Below are positions 26,358-36,201 of a DNA stretch of 64,000 nucleotides, one piece after another; the stretch's first letter is position 1; each line of letters begins with the position of its first letter. A program made the position numbers and the translations under genes. Origin of the DNA: Brucella pseudogrignonensis. Its GTDB lineage: Bacteria; Pseudomonadota; Alphaproteobacteria; Rhizobiales; Rhizobiaceae. Under the pieces are notes generated by a model. That model was given only the letters and a program-made list of their open reading frames with translations. It did no database searches and was not told the origin of the DNA. The stretch is taken from NCBI RefSeq assembly GCF_002252525.1, contig NZ_NNRM01000041.1, positions 221,837 through 285,836 on the forward strand. Direction: 5' to 3'.

Positions 26358-27100
26358 CAGTTCTGCTCCGCCCGAAAGTTGTTCTGAACGCGGGCATGGG
26401 ATGGTGCCCGGCTATTATTGCGCTTGCGCACAACCTGATAACCGGGACGCCAGATATAACGCACAGGTGCGCTCAGCATATGAACGAGACGCGTAAACGG
26501 GAACAGCAGCAGGATTGTCAGACCCAAACCGATATGCAGCTTGAAGATAAGCGATGCATCGGCAACGTAGCTTGAAGCTTGCGAGTTGAAAGTGAAAATA
26601 CCCTGTGCCCAGCTCATGAATTTCACCATTTCATGGCCATCCAGATGCTGTAGCGATACCGGAATGGTCGCAAGCCCCAGCAGCAGCTGAATCCAGAGCA
26701 GAATGATGATGAGCGTGTCAGTCGGACGCGATGACGCGCGAATACGCGGGTCAAACAGGCGACGATGCACGAGAAGCGTGGCACCGATAATTGCCATGAC
26801 ACCTGCAACGCCACCGGCCACAATGGCGAGTATCTGCTTGGCTTCATGGCTGATGCCGAGCGTATCAAATACCCAGATTGGCGTGAGCAACCCGACAAAA
26901 TGCCCGGCGAAAATCACAAGCACACCGAGATGAAACAGTACCGAGCCCCACATCAGCTGTTTGCGGCGCAAAAGCTGGCTGGAACCGGAGCGCCATGTAT
27001 AGGGCTCGCGGTCATAGCGGAAGATTGAACCGAGTGCCAAAACGCTCAGCGCAATATAGGGATAAATCCCGAACAGGAACGTATTGATATGACTAGCCAT
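26357..27100 (-). CDS. narI: Respiratory nitrate reductase gamma subunit (cytochrome b)
   Basis: About 247 residues from the ATG at 27100 (ASHINTFLFGIYPYIALSV); GGAG seven bases upstream. ATG at 27103 is equally possible; the frame to 27220 lies in narJ. Five membrane segments with haem-ligand histidines (SVLFHLGVLVIFAGHFVGLL near the second helix and LIFKLHIGLGLTILLLFPFTRLVHMLS near the C-terminus). NarI takes electrons from quinol and passes them to NarH. The end overlaps the parvulin start. Confidence 0.95.
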   Translation of the reverse strand: MASHINTFLFGIYPYIALSVLALGSIFRYDREPYTWRSGSSQLLRRKQLMWGSVLFHLGVLVIFAGHFVGLLTPIWVFDTLGISHEAKQILAIVAGGVAGVMAIIGATLLVHRRLFDPRIRASSRPTDTLIIILLWIQLLLGLATIPVSLQHLDGHEMVKFMSWAQGIFTFNSQASSYVADASLIFKLHIGLGLTILLLFPFTRLVHMLSAPVRYIWRPGYQVVRKRNNSRAPSHARVQNNFRAEQN

Positions 27101-27110
27101 CATCCGTCTC

Positions 27111-27827
27111 CTAGATTTGGCTGGGGTTTGACGATGCCGCCGGATTACGGCGTGCAGCACGCACCTGCATACGCAACCGGTCCGGACCGCAGGCGTTTTC
27201 GCCAGCATTAGAACTGCCAAATGTTACGGCTTCTTCTTCCCAGATGCGGTCGAGAGCAGCCAGATCGTCGGGATCATCCTCTTCCTGGCGCAGCAATTCA
27301 CCCAACAGCTTCTCATCAGGCTTCACGCGGCCAAGATGCGAAAGTGCAGCAAACGCATTGGCATAGATCGAGCGCCGCTTGCGCAGGCGTTCGCCGATGG
27401 CTGTGGTGATGTGTGCAGTCTGCGCCAGCAGATCGTGGATTTCTTCCGGCGAACGCGTCGACAAAAATTCAAGAAACAGCGGCAGATAATCCGGTAGTTC
27501 CTTGGCATCAATGTCGAAGCCATTTTCCTCATACATCTTCAAAAGATCGACCATTGCCTGACCGCGATCGCGGCTTTCGCCATGCACATGCTCAAACAGA
27601 TGCAGCGACAGCGCGCGGGTGCGATCAAACAGATGCACATAACGCTCCTGCGCCTCATAGAGATCGCCTTTGCAAAGATCATCGATCAGATTGTCGAGTA
27701 GCTTCTGGATTCCGGGCGAAAGACTTGGGTCGCTGGCGACAGCAGCTTTCAGTTCCTCCCGTCCAGACTGCACATCCTTCGAAGGATAGGACAGCAGAAG
27801 CGATATGATTTTCAGAGCCTTGTTCAT
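27111..27827 (-). CDS. narJ: Nitrate reductase molybdenum cofactor assembly chaperone
   Basis: 238 residues of the TorD/NarJ family. MNKALKIISLLLSYPSKDVQ at the start and the signature SLHLFEHVHGESRDRGQAM in the middle. NarJ holds apo-NarG until molybdenum cofactor is inserted. Its ATG overlaps the narH stop by one base (TAATG), and narI begins eight to eleven bases after its end. The acidic, degenerate C-terminal tail (residues 170-238) is family-typical. Confidence 0.95.
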   Translation of the reverse strand: MNKALKIISLLLSYPSKDVQSGREELKAAVASDPSLSPGIQKLLDNLIDDLCKGDLYEAQERYVHLFDRTRALSLHLFEHVHGESRDRGQAMVDLLKMYEENGFDIDAKELPDYLPLFLEFLSTRSPEEIHDLLAQTAHITTAIGERLRKRRSIYANAFAALSHLGRVKPDEKLLGELLRQEEDDPDDLAALDRIWEEEAVTFGSSNAGENACGPDRLRMQVRAARRNPAASSNPSQI

Positions 27828-29365
27828 TATACTTGTTCCCTGAAAATGTCGGTCGGTGTCTGCACGACCTTCTGACGCTTGGCACCGAACAGGTCTTCCG
27901 TGGAAGAACCACCCGAGCAGCCATTGCCAAAGGTGAAGCCACAGGAACCATGCAGATCATAGGCATCTTCTGTGACTTCGCGATGCGTTGTTGGGATGAC
28001 GAAACGATCCTCATAATTGGCAATTGCCATCAACTGATACATTTCCTCGATCATGCCGCTACTCATGCCGACGCGATCAGCAATTGCTTCATCAATGACG
28101 CCATCAATGGTCTTGGTGCGCATGTAGGAGCGCATGGCCAACATGCGTTCAAGCGCCGAGATAACCGGCTCTTCCTTACCAGCGGTCAAAAGATTGGCGA
28201 GATAGCGGACCGGAATACGCATCGAGCGAACATCCGGCAGCGGACCATCCATGCCAAGCTTGCCCGCAGCAGCAGCCGACTGAAGTGGCGAAAGCGGTGG
28301 CACATACCAGACCATTGGCAGCGTGCGATATTCAGGATGCAGCGGAAATGCGATCTTCCATTCCATGGCCATCTTGTAGACCGGCGAATGCTTGGCAGCT
28401 TCCAGCCATGCATCCGGCACACCATCCTTGCGCGCCTGTTCAATCACTTTCGGATCGTTCGGGTCGAGGAAGATGCTAAGCTGTTCTTCGTAGAGATCCT
28501 GCTCGTTGGCGGTTGATGCTGCTTCCGAAATCCGGTCGGCATCATAAAGAATAACACCGAGATAGCGGATGCGACCGACACAGGTTTCCGAGCAGACAGT
28601 TGGCTGGCCTGCTTCAATACGCGGATAACAGAAAATGCACTTCTCGGACTTGCCGGAACTCCAGTTGTAATAGATCTTTTTGTAAGGGCAGCCGGAGACG
28701 CACATGCGCCAGCCGCGGCATTTTTCCTGATCGATCAGAACAATGCCATCATCCTCGCGCTTATAGATTGCACCCGAAGGACAGGCTGCAACACAGGTCG
28801 GGTTGAGGCAGTGCTCGCAGAGGCGAGGCAGATACATCATGAAGGTGTTTTCGAACTGGCCGTAGATTTCCTTTTCCACGCCCTCGAAATTGTAGTCCTT
28901 CGACCGTTTGGCGAATTCGCCACCGAGAATTTCTTCCCAGTTCGGACCCCATTCGATCTTCTCCATGCGTTCGCCGGAAATCAGCGAACGTGGACGGGCG
29001 GTCGGCATGGTCCTGCTTTCGCCTGCCGTCTGCAAATGCCCATAATCGTAGTCGAACGGCTCATAATAGTCGTCGATTTCAGGCAGATCTGGATTGGCAA
29101 AGATTTTAGCAAGAATGCGCCATTTCGCACCCATCTTGGGTTCGATCTTGCCGTTCTTCTTGCGGACCCAGCCGCCATTCCACTTCTTCTGGTTTTCCCA
29201 CTCTTTCGGGAAACCAATACCGGGCTTGGTTTCAACATTGTTGAACCAGGCATATTCAACGCCTTCGCGGCTGGTCCAGACGTTTTTGCACGTCACAGAG
29301 CAGGTGTGGCAGCCGATGCACTTGTCGAGATTGAGCACCATGCCAATTTGCGCGCGGATTTTCAT
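27827..29365 (-). CDS. narH: Respiratory nitrate reductase beta subunit
   Basis: 512 residues with the four iron-sulfur motifs of NarH: CIGCHTCSVTCKNVW near residue 18, CEHCLNPTCVAACPSGAI, CRGWRMCVSGCPYKK with Trp in place of the second Cys (the [3Fe-4S] cluster), and CIFCYPR...CSETCVGR. It relays electrons from NarI to NarG at the cytoplasmic face. Start overlaps the narG stop by 4 bases (ATGA). Confidence 0.97.
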   Translation of the reverse strand: MKIRAQIGMVLNLDKCIGCHTCSVTCKNVWTSREGVEYAWFNNVETKPGIGFPKEWENQKKWNGGWVRKKNGKIEPKMGAKWRILAKIFANPDLPEIDDYYEPFDYDYGHLQTAGESRTMPTARPRSLISGERMEKIEWGPNWEEILGGEFAKRSKDYNFEGVEKEIYGQFENTFMMYLPRLCEHCLNPTCVAACPSGAIYKREDDGIVLIDQEKCRGWRMCVSGCPYKKIYYNWSSGKSEKCIFCYPRIEAGQPTVCSETCVGRIRYLGVILYDADRISEAASTANEQDLYEEQLSIFLDPNDPKVIEQARKDGVPDAWLEAAKHSPVYKMAMEWKIAFPLHPEYRTLPMVWYVPPLSPLQSAAAAGKLGMDGPLPDVRSMRIPVRYLANLLTAGKEEPVISALERMLAMRSYMRTKTIDGVIDEAIADRVGMSSGMIEEMYQLMAIANYEDRFVIPTTHREVTEDAYDLHGSCGFTFGNGCSGGSSTEDLFGAKRQKVVQTPTDIFREQV

Positions 29366-32300
29366 TCTGCTGCCTCCTTTGCCACTGGTGTCTGGGGCAA
29401 TGTCGCTTTGCTTTCGTCGAGCGGACCTTCCATCCAGTCGACCTTGTCCAGTTTGCGCACCACGACAAATTCGTCGCGGTTTGCACCGACGGTGCCGTAA
29501 TAGTTGAAGCCATAGGACTGATGGGCGTAACCGCCGATCATGTGGGTTGGTTTGGTGATGATGCGCGTGACCGAGTTATGAATGCCGCCGCGCTGCCCTG
29601 TCAGAGGCGATCCCGGCGTATTCACGATCTTTTCCTGTGCGTGATACATGAAGATCGTGCCGTCCTTCATGCGCTGGGACACAACCGCACGCGCCACGAT
29701 AGCACCGTTGGCGTTGTAAACTTCCACCCAGTCATTATCGACGAGGCCCGCCTTCTTAGCATCCGGCTCCGAAATCCAGACAACCGGACCACCACGATTG
29801 AGCGTAAGCATCAAAAGGTTGTCGGAATAGGTCGAGTGGATGCCCCATTTCTGGTGCGGCGTAATGAAGTTCAGCACGAGATGCGGTTGACCGTCTGCCT
29901 TTTCACGAATGGCAGGATTGACCGTCTTGGTGTCGATTGGCGGACGATAGACGCAGAAGCCTTCACCGAAAGCGCGCATCCACAAATGATCCTGATAAAG
30001 CTGCTGACGGCCTGTCAGTGTGCGCCATGGGATCAGTTCATGCACATTGGTATAGCCAGCATTGTAGCACACACTTTCCGATTCAAGACCGGACCATGTC
30101 GGCGACGAGATGATCTTGCGTGGCTGTGCCACGATATCGCGGAAGCGAATTTTCTCGTCTTCCTTCGGTATTGCCAGATGGCTGTGATCGCGTCCAGTGA
30201 ACTTCGACAGTGCTTCCCAGGCCTTCACCGCCACTTCGCCATTAGTTTCGGGGGCAAGCGACAGAATGACTTCCGTCGCATCAATGTCAGTCATGATACG
30301 CGGGCGACCTTCGGTAGCACCAGGCTCATGAACCTTGCCGTTGAGCTTGCCGAGAAGTTCTACCTCGTGATCGGTGTTCCAACCGATGCCCTTGCCGCCA
30401 TTGCCGAGCTTTTCAAGCAATGGACCAACCGATGTATAACGCTTGTAGAGGTTCGGATAGTCACGCTCGACCACAACAATATTTGGCATGGTCTTGCCGG
30501 GGATCGGTTCGACTTCACCCTTCTTCCAGTCCTTCACATCAAACGGCTGCGAGAGTTCACCTGCCGTATCGTGAAGGGTCGGAACGAGAACCACATCCTT
30601 CTCAACACCCAGCACTTCGGGCGCCACATCCGAGAATTTCTTGGCGATGCCTTTGAAGATTTCCCAGTCGCTGCGTGCTTCCCATGCAGGATCGGCAGCA
30701 CTTGAAAGTGGATGAATGAAGGGATGCATGTCGGAGGTGTTGAGATCGTTCTTCTCGTACCAGGTGGCAGTCGGCAGAACGATGTCCGAATAAACGCAAG
30801 TCGTGGACATGCGGAAATCCAGTGTCACCAGCAGATCGAGCTTCCCTTCCGGTGCCTGATCGTGCCAGACGGCTTCCTGAGATTCCTGCGCGCCTTCCGG
30901 ACCGAGATCCTTGCCAAGCAGGCCGTTCGATGTCCCGAGCAGATGCTTGAGGAAATATTCGTGGCCTTTACCCGACGAACCCAACAGATTGGAACGCCAG
31001 ACAAACATGTTGCGCGGCCAGTTTGCCTCATTGTCGGGGTCCTCACAGGACATGTTGAGACTGCCGGATTTGAGCGCTTCAGCAACAAAATCCTTGGCCT
31101 CTTTGCCCGATGCCGCCGCCTGCTTGGATACTTCAAGCGGGTTGGTTTGCAATTGCGGTGCCGATGGCAGCCAGCCCATACGTTCAGCGCGGATATTATA
31201 ATCGTGGAATGTACCGTCCCATGAACCTTCCGGTGCGGTCGGCGACAGGATGTCGTTGACCTTGACCGTCTCGTAGCGCCACTGATCGGTATGCGCGTAG
31301 AAGAATGACGTCGAGTTCATATGGCGGGGTGGGCGGTTCCAGTCGAGTGCGAAGGCAAGCGCTGTCCAGCCGGTCTGCGGACGCAGTTTTTCCTGTCCGA
31401 CATAATGGCTCCAACCGCCGCCCGACTGACCGATGCAGCCGCACATCACCAGCATGTTGATGATGCCGCGATAGCTCATATCCATGTGGTACCAGTGATT
31501 GAGACCAGCACCGAGAATGACCATGGAGCGTCCCTTGGTCTTCTCTGCATTATGAGCAAATTCGCGCGCAACAGCGATGATCTGATCCTGCGGAACGCCA
31601 GTAATCTTTTCAGCCCAGGCAGGCGTGTAAGGCAGGCCTTCATCAAAAGCTTTCGCCGAGTTCTTGTCGCCAAGACCACGATCAAGACCATAATTGGCCG
31701 CGAAGAGATCGAAAACGGTGGCAACCATCGTGTCGCCGTCTGCAAGCTTTACCTTTCGGGCTGGCACCTTGCGCACCAGAATGCTGTCATGATCGGTACC
31801 TTCAAAGAAATCGTGTTCTCGATTGCCGAAATAAGGAAACGCCACATCGGCAACCGCATCGTGATCACCCTTGTCGATAAAGCTCTTTGCCAGCTCAACA
31901 TCGTGGCCCTTGCCGTCTTTTTCTTCCAGATTCCACTTGCCGTCTTCGCCCCAGCGATAGCCGATAGAACCACCGGGAGCGACGTAAGATGCAGTCTTCT
32001 TGTCGAAGGCCACGGTCTTCCAGTCCGGATTGTTGCTTTCGCCAAGTGTATCGACAAAGTCGGAAGCGCGGATGAAGCGGTCAGGCACATAATGACCGTC
32101 CTTCTTGCTGAGACGAACCAGCATTGGGAAGTCAGTGTATTTGCGGCAATAGTCCTCAAAATACTCCACCTGTCGATCAAGATGGAACTCGCGCAAAATG
32201 ACATGGCCAATCGCCATGGCAAGTGCAGCATCTGTGCCCTGTTTCGGATGCAACCACAGATCGGAGAATTTGGCGGCTTCCGAGTAATCCGGTGACACCA

Positions 32301-33138
32301 CGACCGATTTTGCGCCCTTATAACGGGCTTCGGTGTAAAAATGTGCATCAGGCGTGCGGGTCTGCGGAACGTTTGAACCCCAGAGCATCAGGAAGCCAGC
32401 ATTATACCAGTCAGCGGATTCAGGAACGTCGGTCTGTTCGCCCCATGTCATCGGCGAGGCAGGCGGCAAATCGCAATACCAGTCATAAAACGACATGCAG
32501 ACGCCACCAAGCAGAGACAGATAACGTGAGCCGGCTGCATAAGACACCATCGACATGGCAGGGATCGGCGAGAAGCCGATCACGCGGTCAGGACCATAGG
32601 TCTTGGCTGTATAGGCGTTGGCGGCTGCGATGATTTCGTTGACTTCATCCCAGGTCGCACGGACGAAACCGCCAAGGCCACGCACCTTCATATAATCGGA
32701 GCGCTTTGCCGGATCCTGCTGGATCGCAGCCCATGCACCGATCGGGGTCTTCACCGCACGTTCCTTGCGCCAAAGCTTGAGCAGACGCGAACGGATCAGC
32801 GGATATTTCACGCGATTGGCCGAATAAATATACCAGCTGTAGCTTGCACCACGCGGGCAGCCGCGTGGCTCATGATTGGGCAGATCAGCGCGGGTCCGCG
32901 GATAATCGGTCTGCTGGGTCTCCCAGGTGATGATGCCGCCCTTGACATAGATCTTCCATGAGCAAGACCCAGTGCAGTTCACTCCATGGGTTGAGCGGAC
33001 AATTTTGTCATGCTGCCAGCGCTTGCGATAGGCATCTTCCCAGTCACGGTTTTCAACCGTGGTAACACCATGCCCTTCGGAAAAGGTGTCCGCATTCTTT
33101 CTGGCAAGAAAGTTTAGCCGGTCGAGGAGTAGGCTCAT
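29362..33138 (-). CDS. narG: Respiratory nitrate reductase alpha subunit (Mo-bisMGD)
   Basis: 1258 residues, close to E. coli NarG. The FS0 cluster ligands are H51, C55, C59 and C94 (STHGVNCTGSCSWK; RGCPRGASYSW), and the molybdenum ligand is D223 in SFYDWYCDLPPASP. MGD-binding segments such as WGEQTDVPESADWYN, GSNVPQTRTPDAHF and LVTLDFRMSTTCVYSD are intact. It reduces nitrate to nitrite in the cytoplasm. It is 82 bases downstream of narK, and probably read from the narK promoter with its FNR box. Confidence 0.97.
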   Translation of the reverse strand: MSLLLDRLNFLARKNADTFSEGHGVTTVENRDWEDAYRKRWQHDKIVRSTHGVNCTGSCSWKIYVKGGIITWETQQTDYPRTRADLPNHEPRGCPRGASYSWYIYSANRVKYPLIRSRLLKLWRKERAVKTPIGAWAAIQQDPAKRSDYMKVRGLGGFVRATWDEVNEIIAAANAYTAKTYGPDRVIGFSPIPAMSMVSYAAGSRYLSLLGGVCMSFYDWYCDLPPASPMTWGEQTDVPESADWYNAGFLMLWGSNVPQTRTPDAHFYTEARYKGAKSVVVSPDYSEAAKFSDLWLHPKQGTDAALAMAIGHVILREFHLDRQVEYFEDYCRKYTDFPMLVRLSKKDGHYVPDRFIRASDFVDTLGESNNPDWKTVAFDKKTASYVAPGGSIGYRWGEDGKWNLEEKDGKGHDVELAKSFIDKGDHDAVADVAFPYFGNREHDFFEGTDHDSILVRKVPARKVKLADGDTMVATVFDLFAANYGLDRGLGDKNSAKAFDEGLPYTPAWAEKITGVPQDQIIAVAREFAHNAEKTKGRSMVILGAGLNHWYHMDMSYRGIINMLVMCGCIGQSGGGWSHYVGQEKLRPQTGWTALAFALDWNRPPRHMNSTSFFYAHTDQWRYETVKVNDILSPTAPEGSWDGTFHDYNIRAERMGWLPSAPQLQTNPLEVSKQAAASGKEAKDFVAEALKSGSLNMSCEDPDNEANWPRNMFVWRSNLLGSSGKGHEYFLKHLLGTSNGLLGKDLGPEGAQESQEAVWHDQAPEGKLDLLVTLDFRMSTTCVYSDIVLPTATWYEKNDLNTSDMHPFIHPLSSAADPAWEARSDWEIFKGIAKKFSDVAPEVLGVEKDVVLVPTLHDTAGELSQPFDVKDWKKGEVEPIPGKTMPNIVVVERDYPNLYKRYTSVGPLLEKLGNGGKGIGWNTDHEVELLGKLNGKVHEPGATEGRPRIMTDIDATEVILSLAPETNGEVAVKAWEALSKFTGRDHSHLAIPKEDEKIRFRDIVAQPRKIISSPTWSGLESESVCYNAGYTNVHELIPWRTLTGRQQLYQDHLWMRAFGEGFCVYRPPIDTKTVNPAIREKADGQPHLVLNFITPHQKWGIHSTYSDNLLMLTLNRGGPVVWISEPDAKKAGLVDNDWVEVYNANGAIVARAVVSQRMKDGTIFMYHAQEKIVNTPGSPLTGQRGGIHNSVTRIITKPTHMIGGYAHQSYGFNYYGTVGANRDEFVVVRKLDKVDWMEGPLDESKATLPQTPVAKEAAE

Positions 33139-33220
33139 AATATTGTCCTCTCAATCCATTCATTAAGTGGCAGGCGCGGATGGAAAGCAGCTTTCCGCCT
33201 TCCTCGCGCTGCCTTTGTGG

Positions 33221-35962
33221 TCAGGCAGCAGCGGTCGCAGGTTTGCGATTGTGCTCGACGTCATAGAGGAGGCCACCTTTTCGGGTGTAGACGGCCCAGG
33301 TGATAATGAGGCAGCTCACATAGAAGATCAGGAATGCCCACAGAGCTGCTTCCGGTCCGCCCGTCATACTGATGGACGTGCCGTAGCCTTTCGGAATGAA
33401 GAAGGCGCCAAAAGCAGCAATGGCCGATGTGAAGCCAGTAATGGCAGCGGATTCCTTGCTGGCTTCCAGACGACGTTCTTCGGCGCTTGCTTTGGGCATC
33501 AGGCGGTCCATTTCCTTCGACATGATCGCAGGGATCATCTGGAAGGTGGAGGCATTGCCGATACCTGTTGCGAAGAACAGCAGAACGAAGGAAGCGAAGA
33601 AGCCGCTGAATGCATAAGGCTGATCCTTGATGCCGACGAACCAGAGCACGCCGCTCACGCCGATCATCATAAGGATGAAAGCCCAGATAGTTACGCGTCC
33701 GCCGCCATATTTATCGGCAAGCCAGCCCGAGCCCGAACGCGACAGCGCACCGACCAAAGGTCCAAGGAATGCGTAATGCAGCGCATTAACTTCCGGGAAC
33801 AGAATGTTGGTCAGGAGCGGGAAGCCAGCCGAATAGCCGATGAAGGAGCCGAATGTACCGGTATAGAGCCAGCACATCAGCCAGTTATGCTTGCGGCGGA
33901 AAATGACAGCCTGATCCGCAAAGGATGCCTTTGCCGATGCTATATCATTCATGCCGAACCAGTTGGCAAAGGCAGTGATCACGATGAAAGGCACAAAGAA
34001 GAAGCCAGCATTCTGCAACCAGAGCGGCGAGCTGCCAGCTTCGGTGGCCACAAAAGCCGGATCCCCACCAAGCTTGCCGAAGATGCCAGCGGTAATAACC
34101 AGCGGAACGACAAACTGTACGACACTGACACCAAGATTGCCGAGGCCTGCATTGAGGGCTGCCGCATTGCCTTTTTCCGCCTTGGGGAAGAAGAAGGAAA
34201 TGTTTGACATGGAGGAGGCGAAGTTGCCGCCACCAAAACCGCAGAACAGAGCGAGCAGCAGGAACACGAAGTAAGGCGTATTCGGATTTTGCACCGCATA
34301 GCCAATGCCGATGGCCGGAATAACCAGCGACCACGTGGTCAGTGTGGTCCAGAGACGACCGCCGAAAATCGGCACCATGAAAGAATAGAAGATGCGCAGC
34401 GTTGCGCCCGAAATGCCGGGAAGTGCTGCAAGCCAGAACAACTCGTCCGTGGTGAACTTGAAGCCAACCAGCGGCAGCTTTGCAACGACCACCGACCAGA
34501 CCTGCCAGATCGCAAATGACAGCAAGAGCGCTGGAATAGAAAGCCAGAGATTGCGCTTGGCAATATGCTTGCCTTTCTGTTCCCAGAAGGTCTTGTCTTC
34601 CGGTTCCCATTCAGTCAGCACGGCATCGCTCTTGCGGGCTGGCTTGACTTCAGCCTTTTTCAAGCCCTGCAGTTCTGCGAAAGCTGGAAGTTCCTCCGTT
34701 GCCTTGTCCTGTACTGCGCGTTCCATCTGGCGGATCGAAACATGCATCCAGGCAAACGAGACTGCAACGATGACGAACAGCAGCATGAAGCAGCTTGTCC
34801 ATAGACCTGTGAGATCAAGCAGAACACCAAACAGGATCGGCAGGATGAAGCCGCCGAGGCCACCGATCATGCCGACGAGACCGCCGACCGCGCCAACATT
34901 GTCGGGATAATAAACCGGGATGTGCTTGAAGACCGCAGCCTTGCCCAGCGCCATGAAGAAGCCGAGGATAAACACGGAAACCGTGAAGCCGACCACGCCC
35001 ATTTCTGCCGTGAAACGCAGCGGACCATTATCGCTCTGGATGATGTATTCCGTTGGTGGGTAAGAGAGAATGAAGGTGGCGACGAGAGCGACGAGGAAGG
35101 TCCAGTACATGACCTTGCGCGCACCATAAACGTCAGACAGATGGCCGCCATAAGCGCGGAAAAGACTTGCCGGGATAGAGAAAAAAGCTGCGATCATACC
35201 GGCATAGCGAATATCGACGCCATAAACATGGATCAGATATTGCGGCAGCCACAGCGCCAGCGCCACGAACGCACCGAAAACAAAGAAGTAATAGAGCGAG
35301 AAGCGCCAGACCTGAATATTCTTGAGCGGTTCGAGTTCCAGAAGCGTGCTGACGGGCTTTTCACCCGTGCGCTTGCGCTCAAGCAGAACCGGATCATCGC
35401 TGGTGGTAAAATAGAAGATCAGCGCCATGACGACCATCGCCGCTGCCCATATTTCGGCAACTGCATGCCATCCAAGCGCAACCATGACCATCGGTGCGAA
35501 AAATTTCGTGACGGCCGAGCCGACATTACCGGCGCCAAAAATACCAAGGGCCGTGCCCTGTTTTTCCGGCGGATACCAGCGCGAGACATAAGCAACGCCA
35601 ACCGAGAATGAACCGCCCGCAACACCAACGCCCAGCGCTGCAATCAGCATCTGAGGATAGGTCGTTGCATAGGTCAGGAAATAGGTGGCGACAGCTGAGA
35701 TCAGCATGGTCAGCGTAAAAATCGCGCGTCCGCCGTAGCGGTCCGCCCAAATGCCGAGAATGACACGGATCAGCGATCCCGTAAGGATCGGGGTGCCAAC
35801 CAGCAAGCCGAACTGCGTTTCACTCAGACCGAGATCAGCGCGGATCTGTATGCCAATGATTGCAAAAATGGTCCAAACGGCGAAGCAGACTGTAAAGGCA
35901 ATCGTGCTCATCGTCAGAGCAGTAGTCTGCTTACGGTGGGAAGCCCCCGGGACGTGTGGCAT
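33221..35962 (-). CDS. narK: Fused nitrate/nitrite transporter (NarK1-NarK2 fusion)
   Basis: 913 residues from the ATG at 35962 (MPHVPGASHRKQTTAL), GGAG six bases upstream; the ATG at 36064 would add 34 residues running through the FNR box and is rejected. Two full MFS transporters in one chain, joined by a hydrophilic linker at about residues 420-485 (ELPAFAELQGLKKAEVKPAR region). The first half has IWADRYGGRAIF and the second LADKYGGGRVTIW and GGGNFASSMSNISFFFP, the nitrate-porter signature. In Paracoccus such fusions combine nitrate/H+ symport with nitrate/nitrite antiport. First gene of narKGHJI. Confidence 0.95.
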   Translation of the reverse strand: MPHVPGASHRKQTTALTMSTIAFTVCFAVWTIFAIIGIQIRADLGLSETQFGLLVGTPILTGSLIRVILGIWADRYGGRAIFTLTMLISAVATYFLTYATTYPQMLIAALGVGVAGGSFSVGVAYVSRWYPPEKQGTALGIFGAGNVGSAVTKFFAPMVMVALGWHAVAEIWAAAMVVMALIFYFTTSDDPVLLERKRTGEKPVSTLLELEPLKNIQVWRFSLYYFFVFGAFVALALWLPQYLIHVYGVDIRYAGMIAAFFSIPASLFRAYGGHLSDVYGARKVMYWTFLVALVATFILSYPPTEYIIQSDNGPLRFTAEMGVVGFTVSVFILGFFMALGKAAVFKHIPVYYPDNVGAVGGLVGMIGGLGGFILPILFGVLLDLTGLWTSCFMLLFVIVAVSFAWMHVSIRQMERAVQDKATEELPAFAELQGLKKAEVKPARKSDAVLTEWEPEDKTFWEQKGKHIAKRNLWLSIPALLLSFAIWQVWSVVVAKLPLVGFKFTTDELFWLAALPGISGATLRIFYSFMVPIFGGRLWTTLTTWSLVIPAIGIGYAVQNPNTPYFVFLLLALFCGFGGGNFASSMSNISFFFPKAEKGNAAALNAGLGNLGVSVVQFVVPLVITAGIFGKLGGDPAFVATEAGSSPLWLQNAGFFFVPFIVITAFANWFGMNDIASAKASFADQAVIFRRKHNWLMCWLYTGTFGSFIGYSAGFPLLTNILFPEVNALHYAFLGPLVGALSRSGSGWLADKYGGGRVTIWAFILMMIGVSGVLWFVGIKDQPYAFSGFFASFVLLFFATGIGNASTFQMIPAIMSKEMDRLMPKASAEERRLEASKESAAITGFTSAIAAFGAFFIPKGYGTSISMTGGPEAALWAFLIFYVSCLIITWAVYTRKGGLLYDVEHNRKPATAAA

Positions 35963-36032
35963 AGGCGTACTCCGAATTGAATACCATGGAAGGTTTCGTT
36001 TGCACTTATGCGGCGTCTGTCTGTTGAATACA

Positions 36033-36046
36033 TTGATTAGGATCAA
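36033..36046. promoter_or_regulatory. Perfect FNR box upstream of narK
   Basis: TTGATTAGGATCAA, exact TTGAT-N4-ATCAA, 71 bases before the narK start. A second dyad right beside it (36050-36064, TTGAT then ATCAA with five-base spacing) is imperfect and may weaken or tune binding. FNR or NarR could use it. Confidence 0.8.
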
Positions 36047-36144
36047 TATTTGATAATCAATCAAGGGTTTTTGTAGTTAATAGTCATCATATGCTGAAAA
36101 TAGATTTAGTTTTATGACACAATTGATAAAATAATACTTGATGA

Positions 36145-36158
36145 TTGATATTTATCAA
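36145..36158. promoter_or_regulatory. Perfect FNR-type box upstream of narR
   Basis: TTGATATTTATCAA, exact dyad, 44 bases before the chosen narR start. It lies close to the start, so it may act as an autoregulatory site or as an activating site for a nearby promoter. Confidence 0.75.
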
Positions 36159-36201
36159 GACTTTTGCTATAATAAAACTAGAGATGAAAGGTAAGGTTTT
36201 A

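Noticed and set aside
29521-30705. 394-codon plus-strand frame inside narG
   Set aside because: Shadow of narG, whose cofactor motifs are continuous on the minus strand.
31321-32295. 324-codon plus-strand frame inside narG
   Set aside because: Same reason; no recognisable domain and no start signal.
33167-34207. 346-codon plus-strand frame opposite narK
   Set aside because: Highly charged antisense translation of membrane helices; not a protein family.
36050-36064. Second perfect FNR box before narK
   Set aside because: The two half sites have five bases between them instead of four, so only an imperfect site; kept as a remark.
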